The translations under genes and the position numbers were made by a program. A model generated the notes under the pieces. It was given only the letters and a program-made list of their open reading frames with translations. It made no database searches and was not told the origin of the DNA. A stretch of DNA of 64,000 bases from Phenylobacterium sp. Root1290 (lineage in GTDB: Bacteria; Pseudomonadota; Alphaproteobacteria; Caulobacterales; Caulobacteraceae): the NCBI RefSeq assembly GCF_001425305.1, contig NZ_LMEE01000003.1, forward strand, positions 372,001 through 436,000, written 5' to 3'. Positions 52,707 to 61,380 of this stretch are shown here, in pieces (within the stretch, counting starts at the first letter, position 1; each line of letters starts with the position of its first letter).

Positions 52707-53614
52707 TCCTCTTCCCGCGGCAGGGGGTTTTCGACGACCCCGAGGGCGTCGGCCAGCCGCATCTTGGCCGATCCCGGCTTGAGCGGCTTCTGCTGGCTGG
52801 GATCGGGCGCCCAGCCGGTCAGGGTCAGGATCTCGAAAGTCGCGGGGATGCGGCCGTCCGGCTCGGCGAAACGCTCGACATAGATCTCGAAGGCGCGGGC
52901 CAGGACCTGGCGCGTGAGCGGCTTGGGGTGGCGTTCGGCCAGCACGCTGGTCTCGCCCATGGCCCGCAAGTCGGCGAGCAGCTTCAGCGGATGGGCGTAG
53001 CGGACGGTCAGACGGTCGACGTCGGCCACCGGCAGGGCGAACCCCGAGCGCTGCAACAGACCCGCCGCATCGTAGGGATCGGCGAAGGGCGAGACGCGAG
53101 GTCCGGCGCCGCCGGTGAGCTCGGCCTCCGCGGCCAGCAGCGACTGGCGCAGCTCCGTCAGGGTGGCGCCGCCCAGCAGCGAGCCGATGAACAGGCCGTC
53201 GGGCTTCAGCGCGCGGCGGATCTGAATCAGGGCGCCGACCACATCGTTTGCCCAGTGCAGGGCGAGGGTCGAGACGATCAGGTCGAGGCTGCCGGGGGCG
53301 AAGGGCAGGCGTTCTTCGTCGGCGACCAGGCGCAGGCTGTCGCGGCCGGCCAGCATGCGCGACGAGAGGTCGGCCTCGACCAGAAGGCCGACGCGGGCGG
53401 CGGCGTCGCTCTCGGCCAGGAACCTGGCGAAATGGCCGTTGCGCGCGCCCAGATCGACGGCGCGCGGGAAGTCGCGCATGATCGCTTCCAGGCGAACGAC
53501 CGCGTCCTCGGCGGCGCGGGCCTTCAGGAAGTCGGCGGCGGCGTAGCCGGGGGCTGCGCGGTCCAGACGGGCGCGGAGCAGGTCGCGGTCGAAGATGCGG
53601 GGCGGGGCGGACAT
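52703..53614 (-). CDS. SAM-dependent methyltransferase, BioC/NDUFAF5-like
   Basis: The 303-residue class I methyltransferase has motif I VDLGARNGHFARFLAES, the post-I acidic loop, and LDLIVSTLALHWANDVVGALIQIRRALKPDGLFIGSLLGGATLTELRQSLLAAE. That last block (ALHWANDV, GSLLGG..TL.ELR) is shared with BioC and with mitochondrial NDUFAF5-type proteins, which hydroxylate or methylate complex I subunits. There is no biotin gene nearby, so the NDUFAF5-like role is favoured. Its ATG (53614-53612) shares the CATG with the comF start, an extreme divergent overlap. The stop overlaps the lipoprotein stop by two bases. Confidence 0.85.
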   Translation of the reverse strand: MSAPPRIFDRDLLRARLDRAAPGYAAADFLKARAAEDAVVRLEAIMRDFPRAVDLGARNGHFARFLAESDAAARVGLLVEADLSSRMLAGRDSLRLVADEERLPFAPGSLDLIVSTLALHWANDVVGALIQIRRALKPDGLFIGSLLGGATLTELRQSLLAAEAELTGGAGPRVSPFADPYDAAGLLQRSGFALPVADVDRLTVRYAHPLKLLADLRAMGETSVLAERHPKPLTRQVLARAFEIYVERFAEPDGRIPATFEILTLTGWAPDPSQQKPLKPGSAKMRLADALGVVENPLPREED

Positions 53615-54398
53615 GGGCTTTCTAGATGGCGATGCGGACGCCCGGTGGAAGCCCGGGCCGCGCGCGAAGGCGGCGGTTCGTACCGCGCTGGACCTGCTTT
53701 TCCCACCCCAATCGCTCGACGGCGGCGCCCTGGCGATGAGCGAAGGCCTGAGCGCGGAGGCCTGGAGCCGCATCCCGTTCATCGACGGACCGCTGTGCGA
53801 CGGTTGCGGGACGCCGTTCGAGTACGACCTGGGCGCGGGGGTGCGCTGCGCCGATTGTTCGGCCAAGCCGCGGGCGTTCGCCCGGGCGCGCGCGGCGTGC
53901 CTCTATGACGAGACCTCGCGCGGGCCGATCCTGCAGCTCAAGCACGCCGATCGCACGGACCTAGCGCCGCTGTTCGCGCGCTGGATCAGCCGTTCGGCGC
54001 GCGACCTGCTGGAGGAGGCCGACGCCATCGTGCCCGTGCCGCTGCACCGCTCGCGGCTGCTGGGCCGGCGCTACAATCAGGCGGCCGAGATCTGTCGCCC
54101 GCTCAGCCGGTTGTCGGGCGTCGGCTATCTGCCGGACAGCCTGGCGCGGGTGCGCGCGACCCAGACTCAGGGCGGCAAGTCCGGCGCCGGGCGACGCCGC
54201 AACGTCGCGGCGGCCTTCGCCGTGCCGCCTGCAAGATCCAGGTTGGTCGCCGGCAAGACGATCCTGCTGATCGATGACGTCATGACCACTGGCGCCACTT
54301 TGGAAGGCTGCGCCCGCGCTTTGCTCGCCGCAGGAGCGCTGCGCGTGAATGCCGCAGTGGTGGCGAGGGTTAAAGAAACCACAAGTCGATCCATATAG
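53613..54398 (+). CDS. comF: ComF family phosphoribosyltransferase-like protein
   Basis: The protein has about 261 residues. The N-terminal zinc finger is LCDGCGTPFEYDLGAGVRCADCSAKPRAF, and the PRTase domain contains the PRPP-binding ILLIDDVMTTGATLEGCARALL with a flexible loop TQTQGGKSGAGRRRN. ComF proteins are tied to DNA uptake for transformation, but in many bacteria without competence the role is uncertain. GGGGCGG lies before ATG 53613, and the ATG overlaps the divergent methyltransferase start. It is followed 35 bp later by grxC, probably in the same operon. Confidence 0.88.
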   Translation: MGFLDGDADARWKPGPRAKAAVRTALDLLFPPQSLDGGALAMSEGLSAEAWSRIPFIDGPLCDGCGTPFEYDLGAGVRCADCSAKPRAFARARAACLYDETSRGPILQLKHADRTDLAPLFARWISRSARDLLEEADAIVPVPLHRSRLLGRRYNQAAEICRPLSRLSGVGYLPDSLARVRATQTQGGKSGAGRRRNVAAAFAVPPARSRLVAGKTILLIDDVMTTGATLEGCARALLAAGALRVNAAVVARVKETTSRSI

Positions 54399-54433
54399 AA
54401 CCGAACCCCGTCGCAACCCGTTTCAGTTGAGCC

Positions 54434-54691
54434 ATGGCCGAGATCACCATCTATACGAAGCCCTACTGCCCCTACTGCATCCGCGCGGTGTCGCTGCTGG
54501 AGAAGAAGGGCGTCGAGTTCACCGAGATCGAGGCGTCGTTCGATCCGGAGAAGCGCCAGGAGATGATCCAGCGCGCCAACGGCCGGGCGACCTTCCCGCA
54601 GATCTTCATCGGCGAGCGCCATATCGGCGGCTGCGACGACATGATGGCGCTGGAATACGACGGCAAGCTGGACGCCTTGCTGGCCGCCTGA
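54434..54691 (+). CDS. grxC: glutaredoxin 3
   Basis: The 85-residue dithiol glutaredoxin has the active site CPYC at residues 12-15 and the GSH-binding TFPQIFIGERHIGGCDDMMAL. It reduces protein disulfides and glutathionylated proteins using glutathione. It is in a row with comF, the nitrilase-family gene and the DUF1178 gene, an order I recall from Caulobacter and Rhizobiales genomes. The monothiol partner for BolA is not this protein. Confidence 0.95.
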   Translation: MAEITIYTKPYCPYCIRAVSLLEKKGVEFTEIEASFDPEKRQEMIQRANGRATFPQIFIGERHIGGCDDMMALEYDGKLDALLAA

Positions 54692-54703
54692 GGCTTGATC
54701 TTT

Positions 54704-54774
54704 CCGCTCACTCCCGCGAAAGCGGAAGCCTAAGCTGAGCATGGCTTGGATCCCCGCCTGCGCGGGGTGAGCGG
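54704..54774. repeat. REP-like inverted repeat pair
   Basis: CCGCTCACTCCCGCG at 54704 and CGCGGGGTGAGCGG at its right end are inverted copies around a 40-base centre that contains CCCCGCCTGCGCGGGG. The outer and inner palindromes nest. It lies between grxC and the nitrilase-family gene and ends 8 bp before that ATG. Confidence 0.6.
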
Positions 54775-54782
54775 AGTATCTG

Positions 54783-55616
54783 ATGACCCTGCGCGTCGGA
54801 CTGATCCAGACGAGAACGCCCGCCACTCACGCCGCGGCGCTGGCCCACGTGACGCCATTGGTCCGGCAGGCGGCGAGTGAGGGCGCGAGCTTCATCGCCA
54901 CGCCCGAGGGGACGAACATCCTGCAGCGCGACAAGGCCGCGCTGCTGCCGCAGCTGACCCTGCTGGAAGACGATCCCGTAGTGCGGGGGCTGCAGGCCCT
55001 GGCCGCCGAGCTCTCCGTCACCATCCTGATCGGTTCGGCGCTGGTGAAGCGGCAGGACGGCAAGGCGGCCAACCGTGCGGCGCTGATCACGCCGCAGGGC
55101 GAGATCGTCGCGACCTACGACAAGCTGCACATGTTCGACGTGAACCTGCCGACCGGCGAGACGGCGCGCGAGAGCGAGACGTATGAGCCGGGCGCAGAGG
55201 CGGTGGCCGCGCGGGCCGGCGAGCTGAAGCTGGGCCTGACCATCTGCTACGACGTGCGTTTCCCGGCGCTGTACCGCGCCCTGGCGCTGGCCGGGGCGGA
55301 GGTGATCGTGACGCCGGCCGCCTTCACCCGGCCGACCGGCGAGGCGCACTGGGAGACGCTGCTGCGCGCCCGGGCGATCGAGACCGGGTCGTTCGTGCTG
55401 GCGCCCGCCCAGGGCGGGCTTCATGAGGACGGTCGCGGCACCTGGGGGCGGACCCTGGCCATCGGCCCCTGGGGCGAGGTGCTGGGCAAGCTGGATCACG
55501 ACGAGCCGGGCGTGCTGATCGCCGATCTCGACCTCGCCGCCGTGGCCAAGGCGCGTGCGGCGATTCCGGCCCTGCCCAATGCGCGGAGCTTCAGCGCACC
55601 TATATCTCTCCTATGA
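54783..55616 (+). CDS. carbon-nitrogen hydrolase (nitrilase superfamily, NIT1/Nit-like)
   Basis: The 277-residue amidase has the Glu-Lys-Cys catalytic triad: Glu42 (TPEGTNIL), Lys114 (TYDKLHMFDVNLP) and Cys155 (GLTICYDVRFPALYRALALAGAEVI). Text such as ALLTP-like ITPQGEIVATYDKLHMFDV is close to the Nit1/Nit2 omega-amidase branch, which hydrolyses deaminated glutathione or 2-oxoglutaramate. Location after a glutaredoxin fits glutathione metabolism, but this is inference. The stop overlaps the DUF1178 ATG (ATGA). Confidence 0.9.
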   Translation: MTLRVGLIQTRTPATHAAALAHVTPLVRQAASEGASFIATPEGTNILQRDKAALLPQLTLLEDDPVVRGLQALAAELSVTILIGSALVKRQDGKAANRAALITPQGEIVATYDKLHMFDVNLPTGETARESETYEPGAEAVAARAGELKLGLTICYDVRFPALYRALALAGAEVIVTPAAFTRPTGEAHWETLLRARAIETGSFVLAPAQGGLHEDGRGTWGRTLAIGPWGEVLGKLDHDEPGVLIADLDLAAVAKARAAIPALPNARSFSAPISLL

Positions 55617-56044
55617 TCCGTTATGCGCTCAGCTGCGAGAACGCCCACGAGTTCGAGGGCTGGTTCGGGTCGTCGGGCGACTTCGACGATCAGTCCGCGC
55701 GCGGGCTGATCTCCTGCCCCGTCTGCGAGACCAAGGCGGTTGAAAAGCAGATCATGGCTCCGTCCGTGGCGGGCACGAAGAAGAGCGCCGCCGCCGACCT
55801 GTCGCCGCAGATGCGTTCGATGGTGATGGAGGCGATGGGCAAGGTCCGCGCCCACGTCGAGGAGAACTTCGACTATGTCGGCGACGCCTTCGCCGGAGAG
55901 GCGCGGGCCATCCACGAGGGGCGCTCCGAAGATCGCGGCATCTATGGCGAAGCGACGCCGTCCGAGATCAAGGCGCTGAAGGAAGACGGGGTCCAGATCG
56001 CCCCCCTGCCGCCGGCGCCGCCCAAGAAGTCGGACGTGAACTAA
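55613..56044 (+). CDS. DUF1178 family protein
   Basis: The 143-residue protein is typical of DUF1178: it begins MIRYALSCENAHEFEGWFGSSGDFDDQSARGLISCPVCET, with a Cys pair (SCPVC) that suggests metal binding, and ends EATPSEIKALKEDGVQIAPLPP. The family has no set function. The start overlaps the nitrilase-family stop as ATGA, so the two are translated together. In many alphaproteobacteria the same pair follows grxC, so a common role is likely. Confidence 0.88.
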   Translation: MIRYALSCENAHEFEGWFGSSGDFDDQSARGLISCPVCETKAVEKQIMAPSVAGTKKSAAADLSPQMRSMVMEAMGKVRAHVEENFDYVGDAFAGEARAIHEGRSEDRGIYGEATPSEIKALKEDGVQIAPLPPAPPKKSDVN

Positions 56045-56125
56045 GCCTGCCGCCGGCGGGCGGCGGGGCCATTGCGGCGGCGCTTGGCTGCCCATAGGCT
56101 CGCTCCCAGTTCATGGGGAGCGTCA

Positions 56126-57535
56126 ATGATCCGTACCTTCACCGCCGCCGCCTTGGCGGTCGTCGCCTTTACTTCGCCTGCGATGGCGCAGAGCCCGCGT
56201 CCTGACCAGCTGGCGTTCCGCGACCTCTACAAAGAGCTGATCGAGATCAACACCACCCTGTCGGTGGGCAGCTGCACCGCGGCGTCTGAGGCGATGGCCG
56301 CGCGGCTGAAGGCCGCCGGGTTCGCCGACGAGGACCTGAAGATCATCGTCTCGCCCGATCGCCCCAAGGACGGCAATCTGGTGGCGACCCTGAAGGGGAC
56401 CGACGCCAAGGCCAAGCCGATCCTGCTGCTGGCGCACATCGACGTGGTCGAGGCCAACCGCGCCGACTGGGAGCGCGATCCCTTCAAGCTGGTCGAGGAA
56501 GACGGCTTCTTCTACGCGCGCGGCGCTGCCGACGACAAAGCCCAGGCGGCAGTCTGGGTCGATACCCTGGTCCGCTACAAGACCGAAGGCTTCAAGCCGC
56601 GCCGGACCCTGCGCATGGCGCTGACCTGCGGCGAGGAGACGCCCGACACTTTCAACGGCGTCCAGTATCTGATCAAGAACCACCGCGACCTGATGGACGC
56701 CGCCTTCGTGCTGAACGAGGGCGCGGGCGGACGGCTGGACAGCAAGGGCGAGCGGGTGTCGCTGGGCATCCAGGCCGGGGAAAAGGTCTACCAGGACTAT
56801 ACGTTGGAGGTCACCAATCCGGGCGGCCACTCGTCGGCCCCGGTGCGCGACAACGCCATCTATCACCTGTCGCAGGCCCTGGCGCGGCTGGGCGAGTACG
56901 ACTTCCCGGTGAAGCTGAATGACGCAGTACGCGGCAACTTCGTGCAGATGGCGAAGATCGAGGGCGGGCCCATGGGCGAGGCCATGGCCGCCGTCGCCAA
57001 GGACCCGTCCAATGCTGCGGCGGTCGCCACCGTCGCGCGCGACGCGGGCCGCAACTCGATGATGCGGACCACCTGTGTGGCGACCATGGTCAACGCCGGT
57101 CACGCGCCGAACGCCCTGCCGCAGCGGGCGCGGGCCAACGTCAATTGCCGGATCCTGCCGGGCGAGAGCGTCGAGGCGACGCGCGAGGCGCTGGTCAAGG
57201 TGCTGGCGGATCCCGCGATCAAGGTGACGACAGTCGGCGAGCCGAGCCCGGTCACCCCGCCGCCGGTGCTGACCAAGCAGATCATGGGGCCGGTCGAGAC
57301 CGTCTCAGCCAAGCTGTGGCCGGGCGTGCCGGTGGTTCCGGTGATGGCGACGGGCGCGACGGACGGCCGTTTCCTCAACGCGGTCGGCGTGCCGACCTAC
57401 GGCCTGACCGGCTTCTTCAGCGAGTCGGCCGGCAACGGCGCGCATGGCCTGAACGAGAAGATGCGGGTGCGCTCGCTCTACGAGGGCCGCGACTTCCTCT
57501 ACGAGGTGGTGAAGATCTACGCGAACCAGAAGTGA
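56126..57535 (+). CDS. M20/M28-type exported metallopeptidase
   Basis: The 469-residue protein starts at ATG 56126, with GGGGAG before it; a longer reading to 56072 is not supported. A signal peptide (IRTFTAAALAVVAFTSPAMAQS) is followed by the M20 peptidase core: HxD in LLLAHIDVVEANRADWERDPF, the bridging Asp in GAADDKAQAAVW, the general base pair in CGEETPDTF, and C-terminal MATGATDGRFLNAVGVPTYGLTG. It has the dimerisation domain (about 225-360) of dipeptidases. It is secreted and probably cleaves short peptides. A REP-like repeat follows. Confidence 0.9.
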   Translation: MIRTFTAAALAVVAFTSPAMAQSPRPDQLAFRDLYKELIEINTTLSVGSCTAASEAMAARLKAAGFADEDLKIIVSPDRPKDGNLVATLKGTDAKAKPILLLAHIDVVEANRADWERDPFKLVEEDGFFYARGAADDKAQAAVWVDTLVRYKTEGFKPRRTLRMALTCGEETPDTFNGVQYLIKNHRDLMDAAFVLNEGAGGRLDSKGERVSLGIQAGEKVYQDYTLEVTNPGGHSSAPVRDNAIYHLSQALARLGEYDFPVKLNDAVRGNFVQMAKIEGGPMGEAMAAVAKDPSNAAAVATVARDAGRNSMMRTTCVATMVNAGHAPNALPQRARANVNCRILPGESVEATREALVKVLADPAIKVTTVGEPSPVTPPPVLTKQIMGPVETVSAKLWPGVPVVPVMATGATDGRFLNAVGVPTYGLTGFFSESAGNGAHGLNEKMRVRSLYEGRDFLYEVVKIYANQK

Positions 57536-57541
57536 CCCAGA

Positions 57542-57577
57542 TGTCATCCCGGTCTTGCTTCGCAAACCGGGATGACA
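57542..57577. repeat. REP-like palindrome, GTCATCCCGG family
   Basis: The clearest copy: TGTCATCCCGGT at the left and ACCGGGATGACA at the right are exact inverse complements, with TTGC / GCAA inside. It lies between the convergent peptidase and OmpP1/FadL-type genes. Confidence 0.75.
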
Positions 57578-57594
57578 CTTCGTGCGTCGTCCGC

Positions 57595-58905
57595 TCAGAA
57601 CGTCTTGCGCAGGCCCAACGACATCACATAGCCGGCGCCCTCGACGTCGCCGCGCAGGCGGGTCGTCGTAGCCGCGGCGGTGCCGCCGTAGAACACCGTG
57701 TCGTGGTGGATCTCCGACTCGTCGAAGGCGATGTAGGCCAGGGCCGCGTCCAGCTTCATGCCCCAGGGGACGTTGGCCGTCGCGCCGACGCCATAGAGCC
57801 AGCGGTCGCCGTCCGGCACGCGGGCGGTGCGGTCGCCGTCCGGGGTCGGGGTCGGGTCAAATTGCACGCCGGCGCGCAGGGTCAGGTCGGGGTTCACGGC
57901 ATAGTCCAGTCCGACGCCGCCTGAGGTCACGTCCTCGTAGCCCTGATACAGGGTCTCGCCGCCGCCATTGGCGAAGCTGACCTCGATGGCCTCGAACTCG
58001 CTCCATCCGATGCGCTGGACCTGGGCGTTGAGGGTCAGCTTGTCGGTCGCCTGCCAGCGCGCGCCGAGCGTGGCGATCCAGGGGGTGCTGAAGTTGGCTG
58101 CGCCCTCGACCTCGCGATTGACCGGGGCGAGCGGGCCGACGAGGCCGGCGACGAGCACGCGGCCGTCGAGGTCGTGCTCCATCTTCGAGCGATAACTTGC
58201 GCCGACGGTCACAGCCGACCCGAGCTTGGCCTGGGCGCCGAGCGTCCAGCCGAAGTCCCAGCCGTCGCCGCTGAGCTGCGAGACGCCGTCGGCCAGCAAC
58301 GGCGAGAGGTTCGGATAGGCGGTCTGCAGCTTGGCGTCGGCGTACTGGGCGTTGAGGCCGAGACCGACATCGAGCCAGTCAGTGACCTCCATCGCCCCGG
58401 TCAACTGGAAGTCGGCGGTGGTCAGGCGCGAGGTCAGGGCGTCGTAGCGGGCCCAGGAGTTGCGGCGGTACTCGGTCGTGAAGTTGAACGGAGCGGCCAC
58501 CGACAGGCCGACCGCGAACCGGTCGCCGACCGGCATGGAAATGGCGAAGTTCGGCGCGACGCCGCTCTGGATGGGATTGAAGGCGCGGGGCTCGCCGCGC
58601 ACCGGCAGGGTGGTCCCGCCCGGATAGGTGATGGTCGATCCGTCGTCCGACACCTTGGCGTCCACGAACACCGCATGCAGGCCGACATAGGCCTCGGGAG
58701 CCTTGGTCCCGTCTTCACCGGGGCCGGCGATCGCGGCCGGATTCCACCATAGCGAGGCCGCGCCTTTGTCGGCGACCTCTCCTGAATAGGCCCGGCCGGC
58801 GCCCTTCACCGACTGTTCCTGCAGGTAGTAGCCTGCGGCCTGGGCCTGGGTGGACAGGAGGGCGGCGGCGGCCGTGGTCGCCGCCAGAATCGTCAGCCGG
58901 GTCAT
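57595..58905 (-). CDS. OmpP1/FadL family outer membrane transport protein
   Basis: The 436-residue protein starts at ATG 58905 and has a signal peptide (TRLTILAATTAAAALLSTQAQA), then the FadL N-terminal hatch-like start GYYLQEQSVKGAGRAYSGEVADKGAASLWWNPAAIAG. Alternating hydrophobic strands form a beta-barrel ending GYVMSLGLRKTF. FadL-type channels take up long-chain fatty acids or aromatic hydrocarbons through a lateral opening. The longer reading upstream is not supported. It stands alone, divergent from the sulfatase gene. The substrate is inferred from the family. Confidence 0.9.
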   Translation of the reverse strand: MTRLTILAATTAAAALLSTQAQAAGYYLQEQSVKGAGRAYSGEVADKGAASLWWNPAAIAGPGEDGTKAPEAYVGLHAVFVDAKVSDDGSTITYPGGTTLPVRGEPRAFNPIQSGVAPNFAISMPVGDRFAVGLSVAAPFNFTTEYRRNSWARYDALTSRLTTADFQLTGAMEVTDWLDVGLGLNAQYADAKLQTAYPNLSPLLADGVSQLSGDGWDFGWTLGAQAKLGSAVTVGASYRSKMEHDLDGRVLVAGLVGPLAPVNREVEGAANFSTPWIATLGARWQATDKLTLNAQVQRIGWSEFEAIEVSFANGGGETLYQGYEDVTSGGVGLDYAVNPDLTLRAGVQFDPTPTPDGDRTARVPDGDRWLYGVGATANVPWGMKLDAALAYIAFDESEIHHDTVFYGGTAAATTTRLRGDVEGAGYVMSLGLRKTF

Positions 58906-59060
58906 GGAGATACTCGTCTTTCGGGGAGGAAAGGTCCGCGCGCGGATCGGTTGCCGCACAAACACGGCAGGTCCGCCTTGAGTTGCAGGGCGACCATCAA
59001 GCGCTTGCCAAGGCGTGGCGTCCGGGCCACAAATAATTAAATTGGCATGGAGTCTGTCAT

Positions 59061-61301
59061 ATGTCTGGATCGCATGACGCGGCGAAGGTTGGGCGCACCC
59101 TGGCGGACTCGGTCCCCCATTGGCCGCCACAAGTGAAGCCGCCTGCGGGCTCGCCGAACATCCTGGTCGTGCTGTTCGACGATGTCGGGTTCTCGGACTT
59201 CGGGTGCTACGGCTCGCCGATCAGGACGCCGACCATCGACAGGCTGGCGGCGGACGGCCTGCGCTACACCGGCTTCCACACCACGGCGATGTGCTCGACC
59301 ACACGCGCGGCGCTGCTGACGGGCCGCAATCACCACTCGGTCGGCATGGGCTGCCTGGCCAATTTCGATTCAGGCTTTCCCGGCTATCGCGGCAAGATCG
59401 CCAAGGAGGCGGGCGTCCTGCCCGAGATCCTGCGCGGCCAGGGCTATGGGACCTATATGGTCGGCAAGTGGCATGCGACGCCGGTCAACCAGACGGGAGC
59501 CGCCGGTCCCTATGACGGCTGGCCGCTGGGCCGCGGCTTCAACCGCTTCTACGGCTTCATGGACGCCGAGACGGACCAGTTCTCGCCGGAGCTGGTGCGG
59601 GACAATACGCCGGTGGATCCGCCGGGCGGCTATGGCGACGGCTACCACCTGACCGAGGACCTGGTGGACGAGAGCATCCGGTTCGTCGCCGACCACATCG
59701 CTGACGCGCCCGATCAGCCCTGGCTGCTCTGGCTGGCCTTGGGCGCCTGTCATGCGCCGCACCAGGCGCCGATGGACATCATCCGAAGCTACGACGAGGT
59801 GTTCGCGGACGGCTGGGACGTCGAGCGTGAACGGCGGCTGGAGCGCCAGAAGGCGATGGGCGTCGTGCCGGCCGACACCGAGCTGCCGCCGCGCAACGAC
59901 GGGGTGAAGGCCTGGGCGGACCATTCGCCGGACGAGCAGCGGGTGTTCACGCGGTTGCAGAGCGCCTTCGCCGGCATGCTGGACCACGCCGACCGGCAGC
60001 TGGCCCGGCTTGTGGCGTTTCTGGAAGAGGCCGGGGTGAAGGACGACACCCTGATCCTGGTGCTGTCGGACAACGGCGCAAGCCAGGAGGGCGGGCCGCT
60101 CGGCTTCGTCAACGCCATGGGCCCGTACAACATGAAGTTCGAACCGATGGCCGAGAAGCTGGCCCGGATCGAGGACATTGGCGGTCCCGACAGCCACTCG
60201 AACTTCCCGCACGGTTGGGCGCAAGCATCGAACACGCCGCTGCGCCGCTACAAGCAGAACACGCACGGCGGGGGCATCCGCGACCCGCTGGTGATCAGCT
60301 GGAAGAACGGTATCGCCGCGCGCGGCGAGACCCGGGGCCAGTTCGCCCATGCCTGCGACCTGACGCCGACGTTGCTGGAATTGCTGGGCATGTCCTCGCC
60401 CGAAACCATCGCGGGGGTGGCGCAGATGCCGATGGAGGGCGAGAGCTTCGCCGCCTCGCTGGTCGATGCGAGCGCGCCGGCCAAGGCCTCGCCGCAGTAC
60501 TTCGAGATGTTCGGGCACCGCGGGCTTTGGAAGGGCGGATGGAAGGCCGTGGCCTTCCATCCGCCGGGCGCGCCCTTCGAGAAGGACGTCTGGGAGCTCT
60601 ACCATCTGGACGCCGACTTCTCGGAAACCAGGGACCTGGCGGCGGCCGAGCCTGAGCGGCTGAAGGCGCTGGTGGACGAGTGGTGGGCGCAGGCCGAGCG
60701 CTGCAACGTCCTGCCGCTGGATGACCGGTTCGGTCCGCGGTTCGCCGAGAACGCCCTGCGCCACCAGGGCGCGCGCAAGCAGTTCGTTTTCCACAAGGGC
60801 ATGGGCCACGTGCCCGGCGACTGCGCGCCGGACGTGCGCTCGCGTTCGTACTTCATCGAGGCTGACGTGAACCTGGCCGACGGCGACGAGGGCGTGCTGA
60901 TCGCGCATGGCGACGCCACCAGCGGCTACTCGCTGTTCGTCCGCGACGGACGGCTCCATCACACCCTGAACGTCGGCGGGTTGCGCGCCACGGTCAGTTC
61001 CGAGGTGGCGGTTCCGGCCGGGCGCCGCAGGTTGGGCGTGCAGTGCCTGCAGGGCGACGGTCGTCGCTTTATCCTCAGCATCGACGGCCAGCCGGCCGGC
61101 GAGATGGCGACCCACCTGGGGTTCATGACCCTGATCTCTTGGTCGGGGCTGGACATCGGCCGCGACCGCGGAAGCGCCGTGGGCGACTACGCAGAGCCGT
61201 TCAAGTTCACCGGCGCGCTGCGGACGGTGACGGTGACCATGGACGCCGACCAGGCGCTGGACGGCGACGCCGTCGGCGCAGCGGAGCTGGCGCGCCAGTA
61301 G
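59061..61301 (+). CDS. arylsulfatase (type I sulfatase family)
   Basis: The 746-residue sulfatase has metal ligands Asp40-Asp41 (NILVVLFDDVGFSDFG) and the formylglycine site Cys78 in MCSTTRAALLTGRNHHSVGMG. The usual C-x-P-x-R is C-x-T-x-R here, which still keeps the essential Cys and Arg. Other conserved parts are HATPVNQTGA-like GKWHATPVN, the second metal site DNGASQEGGP, and a C-terminal LamG-like region from about 600 (LNVGGLRATVSSEVAVPAGRRRLGV, FILSIDGQPAGE). There is no clear signal peptide, so it may act in the cytoplasm or use another export route. No formylglycine-generating enzyme gene is nearby. Confidence 0.9.
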   Translation: MSGSHDAAKVGRTLADSVPHWPPQVKPPAGSPNILVVLFDDVGFSDFGCYGSPIRTPTIDRLAADGLRYTGFHTTAMCSTTRAALLTGRNHHSVGMGCLANFDSGFPGYRGKIAKEAGVLPEILRGQGYGTYMVGKWHATPVNQTGAAGPYDGWPLGRGFNRFYGFMDAETDQFSPELVRDNTPVDPPGGYGDGYHLTEDLVDESIRFVADHIADAPDQPWLLWLALGACHAPHQAPMDIIRSYDEVFADGWDVERERRLERQKAMGVVPADTELPPRNDGVKAWADHSPDEQRVFTRLQSAFAGMLDHADRQLARLVAFLEEAGVKDDTLILVLSDNGASQEGGPLGFVNAMGPYNMKFEPMAEKLARIEDIGGPDSHSNFPHGWAQASNTPLRRYKQNTHGGGIRDPLVISWKNGIAARGETRGQFAHACDLTPTLLELLGMSSPETIAGVAQMPMEGESFAASLVDASAPAKASPQYFEMFGHRGLWKGGWKAVAFHPPGAPFEKDVWELYHLDADFSETRDLAAAEPERLKALVDEWWAQAERCNVLPLDDRFGPRFAENALRHQGARKQFVFHKGMGHVPGDCAPDVRSRSYFIEADVNLADGDEGVLIAHGDATSGYSLFVRDGRLHHTLNVGGLRATVSSEVAVPAGRRRLGVQCLQGDGRRFILSIDGQPAGEMATHLGFMTLISWSGLDIGRDRGSAVGDYAEPFKFTGALRTVTVTMDADQALDGDAVGAAELARQ

Positions 61302-61380
61302 ATTGCAGTCTCCAACTTCGGGTTGCGGACTGGGGCCGGCTCGGCCACAGTTTCCGTGATCCGGGGGGAGGAACTACATC

